The position numbers were made by a program, and so were the translations under genes. 19,652 nucleotides of DNA from Candidatus Sulfotelmatobacter sp. GTDB lineage: Bacteria > Acidobacteriota > Terriglobia > Terriglobales > Acidobacteriaceae. Every line of letters starts with the position of its first letter. Position 1 is the stretch's first letter. Below, one piece after another: positions 1 to 8,200 of this stretch. The stretch is taken from assembly GCA_030044775.1 (NCBI GenBank), contig JASICF010000159.1, positions 1 through 19,652 of the forward strand, given 5' to 3'. The notes beneath the pieces are model-generated. The model was not told where the DNA came from. It saw nothing but the letters and a program-made list of their open reading frames with translations, and did no database searches.

Positions 1-441
1 GTGCAGCGGCTTCTTCCCGAAGCGGTCACGGGCCATCAGCAACTTCCGGCGACGCTCGTCATAGAGGGCGAAGGCGAACATGCCGCGAAGTTTGCTGACG
101 CAATTCGCTCCCATCTCTTCGTAAAGATGGACTATCACTTCCGTATCGGTGTGGGTAGAAAACCGGTGACCGCCATCGATCAATTCTTCTCGCAGCGAAG
201 GGAAATTGTAGATTTCTCCGTTGAAAACCACCCATACGGTTCGGTCTTCGTTGAACACCGGTTGATGCCCCCCGGCAATATCGATGATGCTGAGACGGCG
301 CATCCCAAGTCCGGCTCCATCTTTCACGAAGAGGCCTTCGTCATCCGGACCGCGGTACACAATCGCCTGGCACATGCGGTGAATCGTAGCGGCGTCGATT
401 CGTTCGCCGTTGGTGGTGACGATGCCTGCGATCCCGCACAT
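1..441 (-). CDS. asnB: Asparagine-synthase-type glutamine amidotransferase, N-terminal part (cut by window edge)
   Basis: This is the first 147 codons of a class II glutamine-dependent amidotransferase of the AsnB family; the rest lies beyond position 1. The protein starts MCGIAGI, so Cys2, the N-terminal nucleophile that releases ammonia from glutamine once Met1 is removed, is present. Other Ntn-domain landmarks follow in order: YRGPDDEG, RRLSIID, GGHQP, FNGEIYN, THTDTEV and RDRFGKKPL. The synthetase domain is not visible. The start follows the stop of the upstream gene by 3 nt, and a GGAGGG ribosome site lies inside the end of that gene, so the two are probably co-translated. In exosortase-type EPS loci an AsnB-like protein is a standard member, thought to amidate a sugar or other EPS precursor rather than to make asparagine. 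That role is inferred from context; an ordinary asparagine synthetase cannot be excluded from this fragment. Confidence 0.9.
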   Translation of the reverse strand, partial: MCGIAGIVTTNGERIDAATIHRMCQAIVYRGPDDEGLFVKDGAGLGMRRLSIIDIAGGHQPVFNEDRTVWVVFNGEIYNFPSLREELIDGGHRFSTHTDTEVIVHLYEEMGANCVSKLRGMFAFALYDERRRKLLMARDRFGKKPLH

Positions 442-444
442 GCC

Positions 445-1674
445 CTAGGCCCTCCAACTCATTTGCGATTTGACGTCGCGTTCGCCGGAAACCGCGCCGG
501 CAGCCAGTTTTAACCGGTAGTCGCGATATTCGCCCGGATTGCCTTCGCGGCCATCGCACGCAGCCAGGATGATGTTAACCATCTCGCGGGCGGTGACAAA
601 ATGAATTAGTTCTCGCCGTTCTTGCGCTCCTGTGACGAGTTCAGTGAGGAACTTCTGCATGTGCGCGCCCATCACCGACTCTCGTTGTGCGGCGTCCATA
701 CTGTGGCAGTGAAGTTTGACGAAGAGCCAATCTGGTCGCCCTTCAACCGAGATCGCAGCTTTTTTCCAAAGGAGCAGCCGGCGGAGGCTGGGTGGATTCG
801 CTCCCGTTAAGGCTGCGTTTTCGACCCGACCGATGCGGTTGCGAGCCTGCAGGTCAAAATCGAGCATCAGCGGTCCTTGCACCTGAATCGGGAAAATCCG
901 GGGAGCGCTGCCCACGCGCAAATTCCTGCCCCTGCGGTGCGGCGCCCTCATGTTGAGCGGGAGACCGCACTCATAGAGAGAATTGATTTTCGCGATCTGA
1001 GCAGGATGGAAGGCGGCTGCTGGCAAAGTCAGATCGACGTAACAGCCAGTGTCGGCAAGAAGTTCCATTTCGTTATCGACGCCGCAGGCATAGCCACGGG
1101 CGGAGTTTGCCAGGGTGAAATTGCCATGCACGAAGGCGTATCGCGGCTGCGAAGACCCTTCCATGAAGCAGAGCGAGCCGTGATCGCGAACAAGAGCATC
1201 GCGGAATTGCTCGAGCTGGCGGCGAGTGTTCTCGGCCGCGTCGGGCGCATCCATGCCATGGTGCAGATGGATCTCAATCTCTCCCCATCCAGCGTGGCAA
1301 TGCGCTGCGAGCTGGTCAAGTAAGCCTCGGTCGTACTGCTCGGCGGGAAAAAAGTAAGTGTGAGCGAACGGCCGCCCTTCCTGATCGCGCCATGAATCCA
1401 CCGCTCGCGGATATTCTTTGCACCAGGCTTCCACGCGGCGCTCTTGTTCGAGGAGCGGAGCATGTGCTCGCCCATTCTCCGGCAGAAAGGAAGGCTCGAA
1501 ATGATCGGCGAGAGCAATGATCAGATGGACTCTGCCACGCGGGGCTGATCGAGACATTCTTTGCCAGGCGTATCTGGGCAGCCACTTCCAATAAGGCAGA
1601 CGCGTCCACAGGGGGGGAGCAGCCCCTGGCTTGCTCTTCCCGGAATATAATCGGGCTTTTATCAATGACCTCAA
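445..1674 (-). CDS. NodB-like polysaccharide deacetylase-family protein
   Basis: A 409-residue cytoplasmic-looking protein with no signal peptide or membrane segment. Its motif pattern suggests the beta/alpha-barrel of the glycoside hydrolase/deacetylase (NodB-like) superfamily: ADHFEP near residues 56-61 offers an Asp-His pair, HLHHGMD near 136-142 offers metal-type histidines, and FVHGN lies near 181-185. Spacing is not the textbook NodB order, so catalysis is not assured. The chosen start is TTG at 1674, because GGAAGG sits 4 nt before it. A second TTG at 1665 and an ATG at codon 40 are alternatives, but residues 26-38 (LPYWKWLPRYAWQ) look like part of a conserved N-terminus. It directly precedes the amidotransferase with a 3-nt gap, and its 5' end overlaps the divergent membrane-protein gene by 10 nt. 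Likely job: removing acetyl groups from, or otherwise trimming, an EPS sugar. That is inferred. Confidence 0.7.
   Translation of the reverse strand: MRSLIKARLYSGKSKPGAAPPLWTRLPYWKWLPRYAWQRMSRSAPRGRVHLIIALADHFEPSFLPENGRAHAPLLEQERRVEAWCKEYPRAVDSWRDQEGRPFAHTYFFPAEQYDRGLLDQLAAHCHAGWGEIEIHLHHGMDAPDAAENTRRQLEQFRDALVRDHGSLCFMEGSSQPRYAFVHGNFTLANSARGYACGVDNEMELLADTGCYVDLTLPAAAFHPAQIAKINSLYECGLPLNMRAPHRRGRNLRVGSAPRIFPIQVQGPLMLDFDLQARNRIGRVENAALTGANPPSLRRLLLWKKAAISVEGRPDWLFVKLHCHSMDAAQRESVMGAHMQKFLTELVTGAQERRELIHFVTAREMVNIILAACDGREGNPGEYRDYRLKLAAGAVSGERDVKSQMSWRA
1646..1651 (+). promoter_or_regulatory. Possible -10 element (TATAAT)
   Basis: A perfect TATAAT lies just before the plus-strand membrane-protein gene. 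No -35-like hexamer is found 16-18 nt upstream (CCCCTG occupies the site), so support is weak. If real, transcription would begin near 1658. That leaves almost no leader for an ATG at 1665, but a ~79-nt leader if translation instead starts at the GTG at 1737. Confidence 0.2.
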
Positions 1675-3380
1675 TTACCTTCCCCCCAAGCTCTGCCGGG
1701 CAGAGCGCGCGCCGAGTCGATGATCGCGAAACCTTTGTGAGTGTCGCCGGCTGGACTCTTGCCTACGCCGTCCTTGCATGGTTCACCCGAGCATATTTTA
1801 TGGCCGACACGGTGGACTACGTTTCGGCGGTGTATCTGCATGATCAAGGAATCAACTATGTATTTTGGGACTTCCGTCATCTTTTTTGGCGGCCTCTGGG
1901 ATGGCTGCTTCTCCACCTGTTTGGCGGCCTTCTAACACCTGTCAGCGGAGGCGTTCCCAGAATTGCGGTTCTTTACCTCTTCATTACTATCAATCTGGTT
2001 TCCGGGCTAGTGTCTCTCTTTCTTCTTCGCGATCTGCTGCGCAGATTCCAAAATCCGGCGTGGGCGATTGAGTTTGCTTCCCTTGCATTCATCTGGTCTT
2101 ATGCGTTTCTCAACTACGTTCATGCCGGAACGCCATATATTCCAGGGCTCATGTTCTTGCTGCTCGGGCTTGCTCTGACGGCGCGCACCGCTGCGACGGA
2201 GGCTTCCAACTATCTGCTGTATGGAGCTGCATTGTCGCTGACTGTTTCCGTCTGCATGTGGTTCCCTTATGCATTCTCAGTTCCCGGCGCCCTCGCTTTG
2301 CCTTTGTTTTATCCCGGTCGCAGAAGGCAATGGCGCCTGGTCGCGCGCAGCACGGTAATCTGTTTCATCGCGGGTATTGTTGCTTACGCCGTTGTTCTGG
2401 CTCACCAGCGAATCTACACCGTCCCGGCCGCTCTCCAGTGGATTGGACAAGGCGCGAGCAGCGTTGCCGGCGTGCGCGGAGCCAAGCGCGCAGTTTTCGG
2501 TTTTGCTCACTCGTTTATTGACCTCGGCAATGACGGGGTGCTGTTCAAGCGCTTCCTGTTGCACGATCCGTACAACCCCGTATCATTTCGACAACTTCTG
2601 CTGCTCGCCAGCTTGTGGAAGATGGCGTTCTTCTATCTGCTTCTGCTTGCGATTGGTCTCCGCCTGTCAACTTCGGCCCGCGGCCGAAATGTTCTAGCCA
2701 TCTCCGCTGCGATCGCCGGTCCCGTAGTGCTGTTCGCGCTGTGCTGGTTCGGCGGCGATATTGAACGATACCTCCCTCTTTATCCGGCATTTTTCCTGGC
2801 ATTGACCTGCGCGGTAGCTGAAGATCAGCGAGGTTTTACCCGCCTTATCGCGGCTACGTTTGTCGTCATCGCCATCGCCACCAACCTGGCCAGTTTGTCG
2901 CGCTCTACGCTCCGACGCCAGGAGCAGATCGTGACCGAGAGACTCGATCCCCTTTTGCCTGTATTCAAGCCCGACAGTCGAATTGTGGTGGTGGATATAC
3001 ACGATGAAATTGTCAATTTTGCCCGCAGTTTCCCGCTCAATCCGGTTAATCGAAGATCGCAGCCATTGGAATACGCTCTTCTGAATCCTGGCACGCCGCA
3101 GACAAAGCATTGGCGTCAGGACTTTGCTCAGCGCGTGCTCACCACCTGGAACTCCCACGGCGATATTTGGCTTTCCAAGCGTCTCCTCGCTCCAGCTCCC
3201 CAAAACGATTGGGGATGGATCGAACATAGCGATCCTAACGTTAGCTGGAACGACCTTCATACGCTCTTCCCCCAATTCGATTACGGCGAATCCGCCGGGG
3301 GAGGCGACGGCTTCCTATTGCTTTTGCCCACGCAGAGAAGTCTGGCGATCATTGATTCTTTGCAATCTGGCGTGCGTTGA
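1665..3380 (+). CDS. Polytopic membrane protein, GT-C glycosyltransferase-like
   Basis: A 571-residue integral membrane protein with roughly ten hydrophobic helices and a soluble C-terminal region (about residues 405-571). The first helix (about 27-46) is followed by an outer loop with MADTVDYVSAVY; acidic residues (D48, D51) directly after helix 1 are typical of lipid-phosphosugar-using GT-C enzymes such as the ArnT/PMT-like families. This is the only functional hint, so transfer of a sugar from a polyprenyl carrier is a guess. The gene is the only plus-strand gene inside the minus-strand EPS run. Its start overlaps the divergent deacetylase-like gene by 10 nt, and its last 66 nt overlap the end of the convergent O-antigen-ligase gene. 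No good ribosome site precedes ATG 1665. GTG 1737 (codon 25), just before helix 1, would remove the 5' overlap and is a real alternative start. Confidence 0.75.
   Translation: MTSITFPPSSAGQSARRVDDRETFVSVAGWTLAYAVLAWFTRAYFMADTVDYVSAVYLHDQGINYVFWDFRHLFWRPLGWLLLHLFGGLLTPVSGGVPRIAVLYLFITINLVSGLVSLFLLRDLLRRFQNPAWAIEFASLAFIWSYAFLNYVHAGTPYIPGLMFLLLGLALTARTAATEASNYLLYGAALSLTVSVCMWFPYAFSVPGALALPLFYPGRRRQWRLVARSTVICFIAGIVAYAVVLAHQRIYTVPAALQWIGQGASSVAGVRGAKRAVFGFAHSFIDLGNDGVLFKRFLLHDPYNPVSFRQLLLLASLWKMAFFYLLLLAIGLRLSTSARGRNVLAISAAIAGPVVLFALCWFGGDIERYLPLYPAFFLALTCAVAEDQRGFTRLIAATFVVIAIATNLASLSRSTLRRQEQIVTERLDPLLPVFKPDSRIVVVDIHDEIVNFARSFPLNPVNRRSQPLEYALLNPGTPQTKHWRQDFAQRVLTTWNSHGDIWLSKRLLAPAPQNDWGWIEHSDPNVSWNDLHTLFPQFDYGESAGGGDGFLLLLPTQRSLAIIDSLQSGVR
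1690..1706. repeat. Perfect 17-bp inverted repeat between divergent starts
   Basis: GCTCTGCC and GGCAGAGC flank a single G, giving 8-bp perfect arms. The repeat sits 15 nt upstream of the TTG start of the minus-strand deacetylase-like gene, next to its GGAAGG ribosome site. It falls within the first codons of the plus-strand gene as annotated, or in its leader if GTG 1737 is the true start. It could be an operator for a dimeric regulator or a leader hairpin; the sequence alone does not decide. Confidence 0.5.
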
Positions 3381-4715
3381 AGGGATCGTCCTCGGCCGCG
3401 CCCAGCCCGGGCCCGATGACACAGGAAGCGGCGTAGCTTCCGGGTGCGACTGGAAACTGGCGTCTGGAGCTACGCATGTCAGCCGATACAACACCACGGT
3501 ATACCCGATCATGAAGTAAGGAAAAAGTTCGTACGCCGTGCTGGCAAACATGGCACCGGTAAGATAGCTGGCCAGCCCGGCCCACAATCCCCCTGTGAAT
3601 AACTGGGTTTCCTGCGAGCCCGCGAACAGCGCCGACGCCCGGGTTCGCCTGAGATTCCGAAAAGCCAGAACCAGGACCGCGACGAACAAAACGAGCGACG
3701 GAATACCGCTTTCGGCGCTGAGTTCCGTGTAGGTGTTGTGGGTCACGTGCCAGGATTGCGTGTAACCCTGAAAGTTACCAGGGCCAATCCCAAGCAAAGG
3801 ATGAGTGGCAGAGATCTTCAGGCTCTGGGTCAGAAGATCTTCCCTCGCAAACTTGGCATCGCCGAACACCCGAACATCATCGGAAACGATGCTTCTGAGC
3901 CGGCCTCCGTAATCATGAGGGGCGACGACCAGTAAGGCGGCGCCGCAGAAAGCCGCCGCCACGATCAGGTAGTGCCGTTTGCCTCGGATGCCGAATTCCC
4001 AGAGGCTGAGAACGGTCGCGACGGCCATAGCCAGGAAACCGGAGCGGGAGTATGTGAGCATCAGGCCTATCGCCATAACCAACATACCCGCAGCCCAAAG
4101 TGCTTTCTTAAGCGGATTCCTGGTCAAGATCAGGAACATCAGGCACAACGGCCAGTTCAACGCGATATTCATTGCGAGATCGTTGGGATTGTCGAAAACC
4201 CCACCCAGTACGCCCCCCATCCGTCCGCCGCGGTAGAGCACTACGGAAACTAAGGTCATGAATGCTACTGATGCCGCCTGAATAAACAATAAGAGCTTGA
4301 GCTGACGGATGGTTGATACGGCGACAATAACCAGAAACGCCGCAATCACTGCCTTCGAGCACTTGCTATAAACCCATACGAACGATCCTCCTTTCCACCA
4401 CGCGAAAGGAACCGTCAAACACTGCCAGAAAAAAAGGGCAAGCAGAAGCTTCAACTCGGTTGGCCAGCGTTTGAGGCGGCGCTGCGAGTTGATGCTAAAG
4501 AGCAACGCAACGAGCGCCACCCCTCCCAGAATTTTCTCGATTGGGATGTACCCGAGGCCGGGCACGAAATCCTCCGGGCGGGCGAAATAGAGCAGCGAAA
4601 AGATTAAGAGGGCGCGGTAGGCAACGGTGCTTTTTGACGAAGTTCCGGCTGCAGTTTCAGAGGCCTTTTCTTTCTTCAGCGGTTTGGGCGGAGCGCTGCT
4701 CTGTGCGATCTTCAT
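3315..4715 (-). CDS. O-antigen ligase/polymerase-family membrane protein (WaaL/Wzy-like)
   Basis: A 466-residue polytopic inner-membrane protein of the Wzy_C/O-antigen ligase family. After a charged Ala/Lys-rich cytoplasmic N-terminus (about 30 residues) come many helices. FDNPNDLA (174-181) and TYSRSG (221-226) are typical family landmarks, the latter carrying a conserved arginine. The long periplasmic loop contains GIGPGNF (309-315) and THNTYTELSAESG (325-337), which supplies the conserved histidine. Family members polymerise lipid-linked repeat units or transfer them to an acceptor; which applies here cannot be told. In exosortase EPS loci such a protein is a regular member and has been suggested to glycosylate exported proteins. 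The ATG lies 5 nt after the stop of the GT2 gene, so it is the last gene of the minus-strand run. Its C-terminal 22 codons overlap the convergent GT-C-like gene. Confidence 0.85.
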   Translation of the reverse strand: MKIAQSSAPPKPLKKEKASETAAGTSSKSTVAYRALLIFSLLYFARPEDFVPGLGYIPIEKILGGVALVALLFSINSQRRLKRWPTELKLLLALFFWQCLTVPFAWWKGGSFVWVYSKCSKAVIAAFLVIVAVSTIRQLKLLLFIQAASVAFMTLVSVVLYRGGRMGGVLGGVFDNPNDLAMNIALNWPLCLMFLILTRNPLKKALWAAGMLVMAIGLMLTYSRSGFLAMAVATVLSLWEFGIRGKRHYLIVAAAFCGAALLVVAPHDYGGRLRSIVSDDVRVFGDAKFAREDLLTQSLKISATHPLLGIGPGNFQGYTQSWHVTHNTYTELSAESGIPSLVLFVAVLVLAFRNLRRTRASALFAGSQETQLFTGGLWAGLASYLTGAMFASTAYELFPYFMIGYTVVLYRLTCVAPDASFQSHPEATPLPVSSGPGWARPRTIPSTHARLQRINDRQTSLRGQKQ

Positions 4716-4720
4716 GAACT

Positions 4721-5845
4721 TTAGCGGCTCCAGGCGGTCTTGCGCCCCGTGACAAAATTGGCAAAAGCCACGATTGCGGCAGTGTTCAATAGTAGAAAGG
4801 TAGCGGCGGCGTCGCCGACCCGGGCGATCAGCCCTAGCCTGGGGCGCCGCAGCAGGGCAGCCAGCGCCAATCCGTAAAAGGCCAGCTGTAAACCCAACGC
4901 GGTTCGAAAGAGAGGAGTGCTAACCACTGAAGAGGCGAGAAGCATCACAGCGAGCTCGAACGGGACCGCCAAGCGCAGAAGCTTGTGGCTGACGAATCGC
5001 GCAAACAGGGGATTCCGGAAGCTGACGAGCCATGGCGCCAGCTGCACTAGCTGATAATTTCCGCTCAGGGTACGGACCTTGCGGGCGAACTCAAGTCCGC
5101 CACCCAAATCTGGACTATCCCACGCACGCGCTCTGCTATCGAAGATCACACGCTTGCCCTGCCGCACGACCTGCATCGGAATATAAACGTCATCCAAGAT
5201 CGTTCCAGCCGGCACTGGCGTAAGCAAATTGCGGCGAACTGCATAAAGCGCGCCGGTCGCTCCCACCACCGAGCCGGATTCGGATTCCAGTTCACGGATT
5301 TTCTTTTCGAAGCGCCAATACAATCCCATTCCTTTGCCTGTCTCGCCCGAGTTGGGTACACCCAGCATCAGCGCGCCGCTCACGCAGCCAACCTCCGGAT
5401 CGACAAGATCCTCAATCAACAGGCGTATCGCACCGGGTTCGATTTTCTGCCGGACATCCGTGAAGACCACGATCTCTCCCGTCGCCAGATCGATGGCGTC
5501 GTTTAACCCGGCAGCTTTTCCACGGGAAAATTGGTTCATCGAGACTTGTACCTGAGGATTCTGCGCGTACCCGCGCAAAATATTTTCCGTTGCGTCAGTC
5601 GACCCGTCGGAGACCACAACGAGCTGGCAACGGCCGGCGGGATACTCCAGTTCGAGAAGATTCCGCAGCTTGGCTTCGATCCAGCGCTCCTCATTGCGCA
5701 CCACCATCACAATCGAAACGGAAGCGTCGTTCTCGCCACGAAGAATCGGCCAGGGCGAAAACCGCGCTCGCAGCCACAAGCACCCGGGATATCCAAGATA
5801 GGTGTAGAAGATCAGAAATGCCGCTAGCCAGAACAGGAAAGTCAT
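4721..5845 (-). CDS. Membrane-anchored family 2 glycosyltransferase
   Basis: A 374-residue processive-type GT2 enzyme. One helix lies near residues 3-25 and about three more near the C-terminus (about 280-370), with the catalytic domain between them on the cytoplasmic face. Visible motifs are VSIVMVVRNEE (43-53), SDGSTD (79-84), GKAAGLNDAI (109-118), FTDVRQ (128-133, the DxD region with a single clear Asp), TGALYAVRR (197-205) and ILDDVYIP (216-223, the catalytic-base region). RKVRTLSGN (255-263) stands where QxxRW is found in cellulose and hyaluronan synthases. It should add a sugar from a nucleotide donor to the lipid-linked EPS intermediate. Its ATG overlaps the TGA of the sugar transferase gene as ATGA, implying translational coupling. 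The donor sugar cannot be read from sequence. Confidence 0.9.
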   Translation of the reverse strand: MTFLFWLAAFLIFYTYLGYPGCLWLRARFSPWPILRGENDASVSIVMVVRNEERWIEAKLRNLLELEYPAGRCQLVVVSDGSTDATENILRGYAQNPQVQVSMNQFSRGKAAGLNDAIDLATGEIVVFTDVRQKIEPGAIRLLIEDLVDPEVGCVSGALMLGVPNSGETGKGMGLYWRFEKKIRELESESGSVVGATGALYAVRRNLLTPVPAGTILDDVYIPMQVVRQGKRVIFDSRARAWDSPDLGGGLEFARKVRTLSGNYQLVQLAPWLVSFRNPLFARFVSHKLLRLAVPFELAVMLLASSVVSTPLFRTALGLQLAFYGLALAALLRRPRLGLIARVGDAAATFLLLNTAAIVAFANFVTGRKTAWSR

Positions 5846-7239
5846 TTTGCGCCCCGTCCCAGCAGCACAATTTTGATGGTCTGGAACATGATCAGCAGGT
5901 CAAGTCCGAGCGATGCATTCTTGATGTAAAAGAGATCGTATTGCAGCTTCTCTCGGGCATCCGCCAGCGTATTGCCGTACTTGTATTGCACCTGCGCCCA
6001 TCCCGTGATTCCCGGCCGCACGACGTGCCGCACGCCGTAGTAAGGAATCTCCTTGCTCAGCCACTCGACAAACTCGGGCCGCTCCGGGCGCGGGCCGACA
6101 AAATGCATGTCGCCTTTCAGCACGCACCATAGCTGCGGGATCTCATCCAGCCGGGAAGAGCGCAGGAACCTTCCCACCCGCGTGATGCGAGGATCGTCGT
6201 CCGTGGCCCAGGTTGCGCCGCTGTCGGCTTCGGCATCTACGCGCATGGTACGGAACTTGTAGCAATAAAAAATTGTCCCTCCGCGCCCGACGCGCTGCTG
6301 CCGGTAAAGCACCGGCCCGGCAGAATCCAACTTTACCGCCAATACAATGAAGGGGAGCAAGGGCAAGGAGAGAATCAGTCCAGTCAGAGCGAACACGAAA
6401 TTCACGCCCCTGCGGACTACCCGGAACAAGGCGCTGAAACGGAAGCCTTCCGCAAAGACGAGCCAGCTCGGATAGAGCTGCTCGACTTCAATCCTTCCCG
6501 AGATTTTTTCCAGCCACGAGGTCGCTTCTTCTACCTTCACCCCGGCGAGCCGAAGATTCAGAAGTTCCTCCACCGGCAAGGTGCCGCGGCGATCGGGCAT
6601 GGCGACAATTACGCGATGTACTCCGTTCTTGCGGCGAGCCAAGGCGAGCAGGTGGGCGGCAACGCTTTCCCGCGTTAACTCGCCGGCCAGGTCGCCCGTC
6701 CAGCCGACAACTTCCACACCCAGAGCGGCGCGCTCGCGTAAACCGGTGACAAGCCGTTCCGCGCGCTCTCCAGTGCCCAAAACATACACCCGCTCACGAA
6801 GAAAGGGCTGTTGCACCATCCATGAACATATCGAGCGCCAGCCAAACAATGTGAAGGTGAGGATGACCAGTCCCCAGAACGCAGTGCCATTGCCCGGAAA
6901 GAGATTCGGATCACGCGCAGCCAAGACCGCCATTGCCAGCGCAACAAAGCCGAGTACCAGAAGAAGGCGAAAGGCGTGATTCCATTTCTCGCTGAGGCTG
7001 GATGCGTCGTAGAGATCGAACCAGTGGGAAAGCACCAATACGGCCGCCGTTATCACAACAATCTTTGGTCCCAGATCCGAGAGTACCTGCAGATAGCCGC
7101 CATCCACATTGAGCAGGAGCAAGCTGTCGTGATTTCGCCAGAGCGTGGCAAGCAGGAATGAAAGCCACACGATTATGGCCTCGCCCACCAGCAGCACCAG
7201 CGTACGCAGGGGGTAATAGACTTTGAAGAGGCGAATCAC
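5842..7239 (-). CDS. Polyprenyl-phosphate sugar-1-phosphate transferase (EPS-initiating, PEP-CTERM locus type)
   Basis: A 465-residue enzyme of the WcaJ/WbaP-like polyprenyl glycosylphosphotransferase family. It begins EPS synthesis by moving a hexose-1-phosphate from a UDP-sugar to undecaprenyl phosphate. The N-terminal half has about four helices (about 10-140), then a nucleotide-binding-like fold (VYVLGTGERAERL, 151-163). The C-terminal catalytic domain follows helix 5 (about 279-302) and shows KFRTM (328-332), LRSSRLDEIPQLW (359-371) and VGPRPERPEF (381-390), all signature motifs. Length and layout fit the PEP-CTERM-system sugar transferase subfamily. The start is GTG at 7239, supported by an AGGA site 6 nt upstream; no better start exists. 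It lies 16 nt after the tyrosine kinase gene and overlaps the GT2 gene by 4 nt. Confidence 0.93.
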   Translation of the reverse strand: MIRLFKVYYPLRTLVLLVGEAIIVWLSFLLATLWRNHDSLLLLNVDGGYLQVLSDLGPKIVVITAAVLVLSHWFDLYDASSLSEKWNHAFRLLLVLGFVALAMAVLAARDPNLFPGNGTAFWGLVILTFTLFGWRSICSWMVQQPFLRERVYVLGTGERAERLVTGLRERAALGVEVVGWTGDLAGELTRESVAAHLLALARRKNGVHRVIVAMPDRRGTLPVEELLNLRLAGVKVEEATSWLEKISGRIEVEQLYPSWLVFAEGFRFSALFRVVRRGVNFVFALTGLILSLPLLPFIVLAVKLDSAGPVLYRQQRVGRGGTIFYCYKFRTMRVDAEADSGATWATDDDPRITRVGRFLRSSRLDEIPQLWCVLKGDMHFVGPRPERPEFVEWLSKEIPYYGVRHVVRPGITGWAQVQYKYGNTLADAREKLQYDLFYIKNASLGLDLLIMFQTIKIVLLGRGAK

Positions 7240-7255
7240 GAATTTCCTGCTTACC

Positions 7256-8200
7256 TCAGGATTTCGATTCCGGAGACGCCTGCTTTACGTACGCGTCGTA
7301 GTAATAACGCGAGTATGGAGTCGTCTCAGTATTCGTGCCATTCAGAACCACGCCTACCAGAGCCTGATCGGGAAATTCTTCCCGCGCGCGTCGCGCCATG
7401 TCGATCGGCGTTGCGTTCGACCGCACTACCATCACAACGCCATCGCAGGCTTTGGCCAGAACCCCGGCATCGGATACCGGAACGGCCGGCGGGGAATCAA
7501 TGATGATCCAGTCGAACAAGGGTTCGACTCGCTGCAGCAGAATCTTCAGCTTGCCGTTGGCCACCATCTCGGCCGCGTCAGATATTTGATCTCCGCTCGG
7601 AATGAAGAATAGGTTTTCCATCGAACCGCGCTGCATGATGGAAAATTCGTCGCTTGTGCCCTGCAGATACTCCGCCAAACCTGGGGCCGGAGCTGTTCCC
7701 AGCATCAAATGCAGGCGTGGAGCCCGCAAGTCGGCATCGATCAAAAGGACGCGTCTGCCGTGCTGGCGCACCAGTACCTGCGCAAGATTTGCCGAAGTGA
7801 AGGATTTTCCTTCTTTTGGCAAGGCGCTTGTAACGAGAACTTTCTTAAGAGTCATGTTCTCGCGCAGGTGATAAAGTCTTGAACGTAAAGTACGAAACTC
7901 TTCCGTGCCGCGTCCCGATTCGTTGCCGTTGAAGAACAACATCGCTTTCTGGTCAGGCTGCCAATCCACTTTCGGAGTTCGCCCCAGAAGAGAGTCAAGG
8001 CTAAAGGCGCCGCTAAATGAGGACGCGGCCGCCGAGAAAGTGGAAGGTGAACCCGGTCTTGCGACGGCATGTTCACCGCTTTCCGGGATGACTGGCGGCG
8101 CTTCTGGCGCGACTGCCGGCGCGAACCCGGGCGCCTGACCTCCCTGCGCCGCCGCGCGCTCCTGCTCGGCTCTTTTCAGGGCTTCATGGATTCTGCTCAT
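7256..8200 (-). CDS. Bacterial tyrosine autokinase (CpsD/CapB type, exosortase-EPS-associated)
   Basis: A 314-residue cytoplasmic BY-kinase. After an Ala/Pro-rich N-terminal segment (about 15-65) come the oligomerisation motif EFRTLRSRL (101-109), Walker A ALPKEGKS (126-133), Walker A' LLIDADLR (152-159) and Walker B IIIDSPP (232-238). The C-terminus holds a tyrosine cluster TPYSRYYYDAY (294-304), the autophosphorylation tail of the family. It lacks a transmembrane domain, so it needs the separate Wzz-type partner encoded two genes upstream. The phosphorylation cycle of such pairs sets polymer length and export. Its ATG overlaps the TGA of the ATPase gene (ATGA), indicating translational coupling. 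The family assignment is firm; membership of the exosortase-associated subfamily is inferred from the neighbours. Confidence 0.93.
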   Translation of the reverse strand: MSRIHEALKRAEQERAAAQGGQAPGFAPAVAPEAPPVIPESGEHAVARPGSPSTFSAAASSFSGAFSLDSLLGRTPKVDWQPDQKAMLFFNGNESGRGTEEFRTLRSRLYHLRENMTLKKVLVTSALPKEGKSFTSANLAQVLVRQHGRRVLLIDADLRAPRLHLMLGTAPAPGLAEYLQGTSDEFSIMQRGSMENLFFIPSGDQISDAAEMVANGKLKILLQRVEPLFDWIIIDSPPAVPVSDAGVLAKACDGVVMVVRSNATPIDMARRAREEFPDQALVGVVLNGTNTETTPYSRYYYDAYVKQASPESKS

